From Thiohalomonas sp041685045 (GTDB taxonomy: Bacteria > Pseudomonadota > Gammaproteobacteria > Thiohalomonadales > Thiohalomonadaceae), in the NCBI GenBank assembly GCA_041685045.1, contig JAWLGP010000004.1, positions 1 through 64,000 on the forward strand: DNA of 64,000 nucleotides, in the 5' to 3' direction. Of this stretch, positions 58,151 to 64,000 are shown piece by piece (position 1 is the first letter of the stretch; every line of letters starts with the position of its first letter). The notes under the pieces were generated by a model. It had not been told where the DNA came from. It made no database searches and saw nothing but the letters and a program-made list of their open reading frames with translations. The position numbers were made by a program, and so were the translations under genes.

Positions 58151-59296
58151 ATGGCTGAAAAGCTCAAGGACTGGGCTGCGCGCGTGTCGGGCACGCTGCT
58201 GCTCGCCTCCGGCCCCGCCAGTGCGGAGTACGGCGTCAACTTCCCCCCACCGATCTCCGAGGGTGCCCGGCAGATCTACGACGTGCACATGCTGACACTG
58301 GGGATCGCCACAGTGCTGATGGTGATCGTCACCGCGATTGTGGCCTATTCGGTGTGGGCGCACCGCAAGAGCCGCGGATTCGAAGCCGACGCACGCTTTC
58401 ATGAGACCTGGTTCGGGCGGTGGGGATGGACGGCCGTTCCGATGCTGGTACTCGGGATCGACCTGAGTATCGCCAGCTCGGCGCAAACGACACTGGAACA
58501 GGTCTGGAATGTCCCCGAAGGGGCCGACCTGCTGGACGTCAAGGTGACCGGCCACCAGTGGTGGTGGGAGTACGACTACATCGACCACGGCATCAAGGTC
58601 GAGAGCCGCGCGACCATGCCGGAACAGGCGGGCGACAACTACCTGCGGGACGTGGATCATCCTCTGGTCCTGCCCACCGGTCGCAAGATCCGCTTCCTGC
58701 ACACATCCACCGATGTACTGCACGCCTTCTGGGTCCCGGCGCTGGCTTTCAAGAAGGACGCCATCCCGGGCTATGTCACGGAGACCTGGGCCGAGATCGA
58801 ACAGGAGGGGCTCTTTCGGGGGCAGTGCGCCGAACTCTGCGGTACCTGGCACTCGCGCATGCCCATCGTCGTCAAGGCGGTCAGCCCCGGTGAATTCGAT
58901 GAATGGGTGGCGGCACGCCGCGCCAGCATGGAGGCGGCGGCAGCCGAGGCGGCCTCCGACAAGGAGTGGACCCGGGACGAACTCTTTGCCCGCGGTGAGC
59001 AGACCTACAATACCGTGTGCGCCGCCTGTCACCAGGTGAACGGGGAAGGCCTGCCGCCCGCGTTCCCGGCACTGAAGGGCAGCCCCGTGGTACTCGGCCC
59101 GATCCAAGGTCATCTGGATGTGATCGTCAACGGGCGACCGGGTACCGCAATGCAGGCCTTTGGCCAGCTGAGTGACCTGGATATCGCCGCCCTGACGACG
59201 TTCGAACGCAACGCCTGGGGCAACGAAACCGGCGATGTCATTCAGCCGCAGGCGGTGGCCGCCCTGCGCGGCGAAACCCGGTCGGCTTCACGCTGA
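58151..59296 (+). CDS. coxB: Cytochrome c oxidase subunit II with fused cytochrome c domain
   Basis: The ATG at 58151 follows GAGGA; a TTG at 58115 is less likely. The 381-aa product has a signal peptide ending near GPASA, two membrane helices (LGIATVLMVIVTAIVAYSVW; TAVPMLVLGIDLSIASS), and a CuA domain with HQWWWEYDY, the Cys pair in GQCAELCGTWHSRM and its His and Met. The C-terminal extension has a haem c site CAACH. This caa3-type subunit II accepts electrons at the periplasmic face. It is the first large gene of the oxidase operon. Confidence 0.95.
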   Translation: MAEKLKDWAARVSGTLLLASGPASAEYGVNFPPPISEGARQIYDVHMLTLGIATVLMVIVTAIVAYSVWAHRKSRGFEADARFHETWFGRWGWTAVPMLVLGIDLSIASSAQTTLEQVWNVPEGADLLDVKVTGHQWWWEYDYIDHGIKVESRATMPEQAGDNYLRDVDHPLVLPTGRKIRFLHTSTDVLHAFWVPALAFKKDAIPGYVTETWAEIEQEGLFRGQCAELCGTWHSRMPIVVKAVSPGEFDEWVAARRASMEAAAAEAASDKEWTRDELFARGEQTYNTVCAACHQVNGEGLPPAFPALKGSPVVLGPIQGHLDVIVNGRPGTAMQAFGQLSDLDIAALTTFERNAWGNETGDVIQPQAVAALRGETRSASR

Positions 59297-59354
59297 GAAG
59301 CATACCATTTGGCCGTTCATGCCACGGCAACCGCTTTAACACGGAGGTTTTTCG

Positions 59355-60944
59355 ATGAGCACCACCGCCGCCGTACTCGAAGCTGAACACCACGCCCGTC
59401 CCACCGGTTTCCGGCGTTGGCTGTTCAGCACCAACCACAAGGACATCGGTACGCTCTATCTCACCTTTGCCCTGATCATGCTGTTCCTTGGCGGGATCAG
59501 CGCGATGCTGATCCGGGCCGAGCTGTTCATGCCGGGGCTGCAACTCCTGGACCCGGATCTCTACAACAACCTCATCACCAACCATGCGTTGCTGATGATC
59601 TTCGGGGCGGTGATGCCGGCGGCGGCCGGCATGGCGAACTGGATGATCCCGCTCATGATCGGGGCGCCGGACATGGCCCTGCCCCGCATGAACAACCTGA
59701 GCTTCTGGCTGCTGCCGGCCGGCGCCACCATGCTCATTTTGTCCTTCGTCGTGCCGTTCTTCGGCGGTGGCAGCCAGATCAACACCGGCTGGACCCTCTA
59801 CCCCCCGCTGTCGACCCAGGTCGGCATGGCCATGGACTTCCTGATCTTCGCCCTGCACCTGATGGGGATCTCGTCCATCCTCGCCTCGATCAACATCATC
59901 GTCACGCTGCTCAACATGCGCGCACCCGGCATGACGCTGATGAAGATGCCGATCTTCTGCTGGGCCTGGCTGGTGACCGCCTTCCTGCTGATCCTGGTTA
60001 TGCCGGTACTGGCCGGCGGCATCACCATGCTGCTGTTCGACCGTCATTTCGGTACCAGCTTCTTCAACGCCGCCGGTGGCGGTGACCCGGTCCTGTTCCA
60101 GCACCTGTTCTGGTTCTTTGGCCACCCGGAGGTCTACATCCTGCTGCTGCCGGCGTTCGGCATCGTGGCGCATATCATTCCGACCTTCGCCCGCAAACCG
60201 CTGTTCGGCTACAAGGTGGTGGTCGGCTCCCTGCTCGGGGTCGCAACCCTTGGCATGGTGGTGTGGGCGCACCATCAGTACACCATCGGCATGTCGCTGG
60301 CGGCGGTTCAGTATTTCATGATCGGGACCATCCTGATCTCGATCCCGGTCGGTCTCATCGTGTTCAGTTTTATCGCCACCATGTGGCGCGGCTCCATGAC
60401 CTTCGAGACACCGATGCTGTTCGCCGTGGCCATCATTCTTACCTTCACCTTCGGCGGGCTCTCCGGAATCATGCTGGCGGTGGTGCCGGCGGACATGCAG
60501 TACCACGACAGCATGTTCGTGGTGGCGCACTTCCACTATGTACTGCTGCCGGGGGCGGTATTCGGTCTGCTGGCCGGCGTCTTCTACTGGTTACCCAAGT
60601 GGACCGGGCGCATGTATGACGAGCGTCTGGGGAAGATCTTCTTCTGGACCAACATGGTCGGCTTCAACCTGACCTTTTTCCCGCAGCACTTCCTCGGTCT
60701 GGCCGGGATGCCGCGGCGTATCGCCGACTACAACATGATCTTCACCGAGTTCAACGTCGTGTCCAGCGTCGGGGCACTGCTGTTCGGTGCCAGTTTCCTG
60801 CTGTTCGCCTACATCGTGGTGCAGACGGTGCGCAACGGGAAGCGGGTCGAGGAACCGGTCTGGGAAGGGGCGCGCGGGCTGGAGTGGCAGCTGCCCTCGC
60901 CGCCACCGTTCCACAGCTGGGAAAAGTCGCCGGTGCTGACCTGA
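59355..60944 (+). CDS. coxA: Cytochrome c oxidase subunit I
   Basis: The 529-aa product is a haem-copper oxidase subunit with 12 helices. The low-spin haem His is in TNHALLMIFG; the cross-linked His-Tyr in HPEVYILLLPAFGI; the CuB histidines in VWAHHQYTIGM; haem a and a3 ligands in VVAHFHYVLLPG. The E-containing HPEVY motif marks an A-type oxidase with a D-pathway. The gene overlaps no neighbour and is followed by a very small membrane-protein gene. It is the catalytic O2-reducing subunit. Confidence 0.97.
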   Translation: MSTTAAVLEAEHHARPTGFRRWLFSTNHKDIGTLYLTFALIMLFLGGISAMLIRAELFMPGLQLLDPDLYNNLITNHALLMIFGAVMPAAAGMANWMIPLMIGAPDMALPRMNNLSFWLLPAGATMLILSFVVPFFGGGSQINTGWTLYPPLSTQVGMAMDFLIFALHLMGISSILASINIIVTLLNMRAPGMTLMKMPIFCWAWLVTAFLLILVMPVLAGGITMLLFDRHFGTSFFNAAGGGDPVLFQHLFWFFGHPEVYILLLPAFGIVAHIIPTFARKPLFGYKVVVGSLLGVATLGMVVWAHHQYTIGMSLAAVQYFMIGTILISIPVGLIVFSFIATMWRGSMTFETPMLFAVAIILTFTFGGLSGIMLAVVPADMQYHDSMFVVAHFHYVLLPGAVFGLLAGVFYWLPKWTGRMYDERLGKIFFWTNMVGFNLTFFPQHFLGLAGMPRRIADYNMIFTEFNVVSSVGALLFGASFLLFAYIVVQTVRNGKRVEEPVWEGARGLEWQLPSPPPFHSWEKSPVLT

Positions 60945-60971
60945 GCAGCGGCCGTGGATGAGGAAAAACGG

Positions 60972-61070
60972 ATGCGCCGCCGCAACGTCCGTTTGGCATT
61001 GGCCCTCGGCGCCTTTGTGCTGGCGCTGATGTTCGGCTCGATGTTTTTCTGGTCCGGCGCATTGTCCTGA
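60972..61070 (+). CDS. Very small membrane protein between coxA and ctaG, 32 aa
   Basis: From the ATG at 60972 (AGGA upstream) the frame gives MRRRNVRLALALGAFVLALM then FGSMFFWSGALS, with a stop at 61068-61070. A GTG at 60954 would add 6 residues. It predicts one membrane helix with a basic cytoplasmic end. Small oxidase-assembly proteins in this position are common in proteobacterial cox operons. Function is unproven. Confidence 0.65.
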   Translation: MRRRNVRLALALGAFVLALMFGSMFFWSGALS

Positions 61071-61079
61071 GACGACCGT

Positions 61080-61670
61080 ATGGACGAACCCAAACCGAAG
61101 GCCAGGAACAAACGCACGGCATGGATGCTCTCGCTGTTGGTGGCGGGGATGTTCGGCTTCGGCTTTGCCCTGGTCCCGCTTTATGGGCTGATCTGCCAAG
61201 TCACCGGCATCCAGTCGGCCGTCATCGCAAAGCCGGGCTCGTCGAACCCGACCTCCGCGCTCGCGGCGACCGATCGGGTGGTCACGGTCAAGTTCGACGC
61301 CACTGTCAACGATGGGCTGCCGTGGGCGTTCGTCCCCAGCGTCAACAAACTGCAGGTGCGGGTTGGGCAACCGCAAACGGTCAACTATCAGGTGCGAAAT
61401 CTGGCGGATCATCCGGTCACGGGACAGGCCATTCCGGCGGTCGCACCGTGGCAGGCGACGAACCACTTCAGTAAGAGCGAGTGTTTCTGTTTCACGCGAC
61501 AGACGCTGGAGGCCGGAGAGGTTCGGGAGATGCCGGTGCTCTTCGTGATTACATCGGAACTGCCGGAAGGTATCGACTCACTGACGCTCTCCTACACGTT
61601 CATGAACGTGAACCAGGACCCGGTCGCAGAGGAGAGCGCACCCACGCTACCGACCATCACGGGAGGTTAG
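61080..61670 (+). CDS. ctaG: Cytochrome c oxidase assembly protein CtaG/Cox11
   Basis: The 196-aa product has one N-terminal membrane helix (LSLLVAGMFGFGFALVPLYG) and a periplasmic Ig-like domain with the copper-binding CFCF motif (SECFCFTRQTLE). It inserts copper into the CuB site of subunit I. The start ATG at 61080 lies 9 bases after the small gene. The position between coxA and coxC is the usual one. Confidence 0.95.
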   Translation: MDEPKPKARNKRTAWMLSLLVAGMFGFGFALVPLYGLICQVTGIQSAVIAKPGSSNPTSALAATDRVVTVKFDATVNDGLPWAFVPSVNKLQVRVGQPQTVNYQVRNLADHPVTGQAIPAVAPWQATNHFSKSECFCFTRQTLEAGEVREMPVLFVITSELPEGIDSLTLSYTFMNVNQDPVAEESAPTLPTITGG

Positions 61671-61697
61671 CGTTCCATGGACCCGGAGGAGACGAAG

Positions 61698-62561
61698 ATG
61701 TCGGCCGAACACGCTGCGTACTACATTCCGCAACCCAGCCCCTGGCCGCTGGTCGCCACCGCGGCGGCGTTCGGGCTGTTGCTTGGCACCGCCTTGGCAG
61801 TGAATGGCGTGGCCGCCGGCAATTACGTCCTGGTTACCGCGTTGGGCGTGTTTGCGTTTCTGCTGTACGCCTGGTTTGGCGAGGTCATCCGCGAGAGCCT
61901 CAACGGCCACTATAACGAAAAGGTGGACCGCTCGTTTCGCCAGGGCATGTTCTGGTTCATCGCCTCCGAAGTCTTCTTCTTCCTCGCGTTTTTCGGCTCT
62001 CTTTTCTATCTGCGCATGATCGCCCTACCCTGGCTTGGCGGCGAAGGCTATCTCGGCGCCAGTCAACTGCTTCACGAAGGCTTTGCCGCGCACTGGCCAA
62101 CGTCGGGACCGGCGGCGGTTGGCGGGGCATTTACGCCGATGGGGGCCTGGGGCATTCCCGCGCTGAATACGGCAATCCTGCTGACCAGCGGCGCCACCAT
62201 CACTTGGGCCCACTGGGGTCTGAAGATGGAGCGGCGCGGACATCTGGTCTGGGGACTGGTTGCGACGGTGGCGCTCGGCCTGCTGTTTGTCGCTCTGCAG
62301 GCCTACGAGTACCACGAAGCCTATACCCATCTGAACCTGACGCTCCGCTCGGGCATCTACGGATCGACCTTCTACCTGTTGACCGGATTCCACGGCTTCC
62401 ACGTCACCGTGGGCGCGATCATGTTGCTGGCGATTCTGGGACGGAGTCTGCGCGGGCACTTCAAGCCGGCCAACCACTTCGGGTTCGAGGCGGTGGCCTG
62501 GTACTGGCACTTCGTGGATGTGGTCTGGCTCGGTCTATTCGTCTTCGTCTACCTGCTGTGA
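61698..62561 (+). CDS. coxC: Cytochrome c oxidase subunit III
   Basis: The 287-aa product has seven hydrophobic helices with landmarks WPLVATAAAFGLLLGTALA, EVFFFLAFFGSLFYLRM, and the C-terminal FHGFHVTVGAIMLLAIL and EAVAWYWHFVDVVWLGLFVF. GGAGGAGACGAAG precedes the ATG at 61698; an ATG at 61677 is an alternative. It is a structural subunit of the oxidase. Its 3' end overlaps the convergent DUF2909 gene by 27 bases. Confidence 0.96.
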   Translation: MSAEHAAYYIPQPSPWPLVATAAAFGLLLGTALAVNGVAAGNYVLVTALGVFAFLLYAWFGEVIRESLNGHYNEKVDRSFRQGMFWFIASEVFFFLAFFGSLFYLRMIALPWLGGEGYLGASQLLHEGFAAHWPTSGPAAVGGAFTPMGAWGIPALNTAILLTSGATITWAHWGLKMERRGHLVWGLVATVALGLLFVALQAYEYHEAYTHLNLTLRSGIYGSTFYLLTGFHGFHVTVGAIMLLAILGRSLRGHFKPANHFGFEAVAWYWHFVDVVWLGLFVFVYLL

Positions 62562-62780
62562 AGCGGCACGTTGTGAATCCACATCGTGTGGCTCGATCAG
62601 GCCGAGCAGCGCACCGGCAGCGACGACCAGGAACAACAGAACGGAAAGCCCGATACGCACGGTCAGGGCCTTGACCACACGGTTGCGATCACGCTGCCCG
62701 CTATCGCGCGCAAGATAGTACATGGCGTCGAACAACGAGATGACGACGGCCACGAGCAGAAACACGATGAGGTACTCCAT
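62535..62780 (-). CDS. DUF2909-type small membrane protein
   Basis: The 81-aa product has two membrane helices (YLIVFLLVAVVISLFDAMYY and VRIGLSVLLFLVVAAGALLG) with a basic loop (QRDRNRVVKALTVR) between, the twin-transmembrane DUF2909 pattern seen in cox operons of gammaproteobacteria. The gene is on the opposite strand to the operon and overlaps coxC at its 3' end by 27 bases, which could give antisense coupling. The start is ATG at 62780. Confidence 0.85.
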   Translation of the reverse strand: MEYLIVFLLVAVVISLFDAMYYLARDSGQRDRNRVVKALTVRIGLSVLLFLVVAAGALLGLIEPHDVDSQRAASQQVDEDE

Positions 62781-62834
62781 GAAGGCGTCCGTTGCTTGTC
62801 CTATCGCTAAGAATAGGAAAAATCCGCTGGCACC

Positions 62835-63524
62835 ATGAGGACACGTACACGGTGGTTGTTTGCGCTGTTGTTTGTCCTGCTCGGGGGACTGTTCGCGAGG
62901 TTGGGTATCTGGCAGTTGGCACGCGCCGGTGAGGCCGAGACCCTGGCCGAAAGCGTGAAGGAACGCACGCAGCAGCCGCCCCTTGAGCTGCACGACATCG
63001 ATATCGACGTGGAGGCGAACGCCTATCGGCACCTCGTGCTCCGGGGCAGCTTCGAACAGGACGGATACATCCTGCTCGACAACCGCAAACAGGACGGCCG
63101 AAACGGTTATCACCTGGTCGTACCGTTTCGTCTTGCAGGTAACGAGCAACGGGTGATGGTCAACAAAGGTTGGCTGACCCGGGAACAGAAGGAACCCATA
63201 CCCACGGTCGATGCTTCGCAGGTGACCGGGCTGCTGGTCGAGCCGGCCCGACCGGCGATGCGCCTGGGCGGAGAGGCAGAGTGGTCGACGGTCTGGCCAT
63301 GGCTCGATGTCGAGCGCCTGGAGCAGCAGCGCGGCTACCCCGTGGGCAGATTCATGGTCGTTGCGGATCCCCGACTCGTCGGTGAAACCCTGGAGCGCGT
63401 GGCCGGCGCCGAAGACCGATCGGGGATGCACATCGGCTATGCCATTCAGTGGTTCGCTTTCTCGGCGATGGCCATGGTCCTTACGGTGATGGTTTTTCGT
63501 AGGCAACCGGAGTCCAAACAATGA
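62835..63524 (+). CDS. SURF1-family oxidase assembly protein
   Basis: The 229-aa product has an N-terminal helix (RWLFALLFVLLGGLFARLGIW) with the SURF1 motif GIWQLARAGE, a periplasmic loop domain (NAYRHLVLRGSFEQDGYIL, VMVNKGWLTRE) and a C-terminal helix (AIQWFAFSAMAMVLTVMVF). SURF1 assists haem a insertion into subunit I. The stop TGA overlaps the next start (ATGA). Confidence 0.93.
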   Translation: MRTRTRWLFALLFVLLGGLFARLGIWQLARAGEAETLAESVKERTQQPPLELHDIDIDVEANAYRHLVLRGSFEQDGYILLDNRKQDGRNGYHLVVPFRLAGNEQRVMVNKGWLTREQKEPIPTVDASQVTGLLVEPARPAMRLGGEAEWSTVWPWLDVERLEQQRGYPVGRFMVVADPRLVGETLERVAGAEDRSGMHIGYAIQWFAFSAMAMVLTVMVFRRQPESKQ

Positions 63525-64000
63525 AATCCCGACTGCCCCTGCTCATGCTGCTGTTGGTGTCGGCCGCCCCGGTACTGGCGGCCTGGGTGCTGTTCCAGAT
63601 GCCGGAGTTGATGCCCGATGGTCACAGCAATCAGGGACAGCTGATCCAGCCGGTCGTCCCGCTGGTCGATGCATCGGTTGTCGGCGCCGACGGAGAGCGC
63701 TTTTCGCTCGGGGAATATCAGGGGCGTTGGCTGATGCTGATCCCCCGCAACGACTGCCCGGCGTCATGCCGGCAACGCCTGCATGATGTCCAGCAGGTGC
63801 GCCTGGCATTGGGAATGGATCGAAGTCGGCTCGAACGTCTGCTGCTGCTGTCACCGCCTCCGGCTGGCGACACCGGCCATGCCCTGGACGAGGCGTTCCC
63901 GGGTTTAGACGTCGCCATTCGACCACCGGGGGAGGCAAATGCCCAAGCCACCGACGATGTCGTCGCCAGTCTCGAGAACGACAGCCTCTATCTGGTGGAT
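63521..64000 (+). CDS. Thioredoxin-like/SCO-like membrane-anchored protein (cut by window end)
   Basis: The frame is open from ATG at 63521 to the window edge (160 codons). One N-terminal helix (LPLLMLLLVSAAPVLAAWVL) precedes a domain with LGEYQGRWLMLIPRNDCPAS and the Cys pair in DCPASCRQRL, which resembles the copper-binding CxxxC of SCO proteins. It is coupled to SURF1 by a 4-base overlap. An oxidase assembly role is likely. Confidence 0.8.
   Translation, partial: MKSRLPLLMLLLVSAAPVLAAWVLFQMPELMPDGHSNQGQLIQPVVPLVDASVVGADGERFSLGEYQGRWLMLIPRNDCPASCRQRLHDVQQVRLALGMDRSRLERLLLLSPPPAGDTGHALDEAFPGLDVAIRPPGEANAQATDDVVASLENDSLYLVD

Overview
The window is high-GC chromosomal DNA from a proteobacterium, most likely a gammaproteobacterium of the Chromatiales/Ectothiorhodospiraceae type. 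The grounds are an aa3-type cytochrome oxidase operon, selenocysteine machinery, a Spy/CpxP-like two-component locus, RAYT/REP elements and many PAS histidine kinases. The species cannot be fixed from sequence alone. No rRNA and no CRISPR array was seen. The only tRNA found is tRNA-Sec.

Layout. 1-9.5 kb is an accessory region: two lower-GC genes of unknown function, a decayed DDE transposase, one intact and two truncated REP-associated tyrosine transposases (RAYT), a cupin, an AraC/GyrI regulator and an amidase. 9.6-14.2 kb holds a chemotaxis receptor, then a rhodanese, two NifX/NafY-like proteins, a DUF2141 protein and a metallo-beta-lactamase-fold enzyme. 14.4-22.1 kb is a selenium locus: a polytopic membrane protein (opposite strand), a peroxiredoxin whose peroxidatic residue is encoded by an in-frame TGA, then selA, selB, the tRNA-Sec gene and selD. 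22.3-37.3 kb is mixed: a CpxAR-like two-component system with a Spy/CpxP-like protein, thioredoxin 2, two small heat-shock proteins, a COG2187 kinase-like protein, an operon of PRPP synthase-like enzyme, hydrolase and phosphoribosyltransferase, a CHASE-type histidine kinase, a CapA-like protein, a GYD protein, a glycine-zipper lipoprotein and small unknowns. Dispersed repeats are dense here.

37.6-56.1 kb is the most unusual part. It is a leftward cluster of eleven tightly packed genes built round KaiC and KaiB: a PAS-PAS-GGDEF cyclase, KaiC, KaiB, a histidine kinase, a response regulator fused to a C-terminal KaiB domain, two more kinases, two response regulators, an AcoR-like GAF sensor and a multi-PAS kinase. 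Next to it are a divergent histidine kinase-like protein whose phospho-accepting His is Asn, a lone receiver and a GAF-PAS-HD-GYP phosphodiesterase. No KaiA is seen. I read it as a KaiBC timing or signalling module wired to two-component and cyclic-di-GMP signalling; that reading is inference.

56.1-57.6 kb is a small leftward cassette of an HPr-kinase-like ATPase, a 76-residue protein with a twin-arginine-type leader and a PqqD-like protein, which looks like a peptide-modification system. 58.1-64 kb is the cytochrome c oxidase operon (subunits II and I, a very small membrane protein, CtaG/Cox11, subunit III, SURF1, a thioredoxin-like protein cut by the window end), with a DUF2909 gene on the opposite strand.
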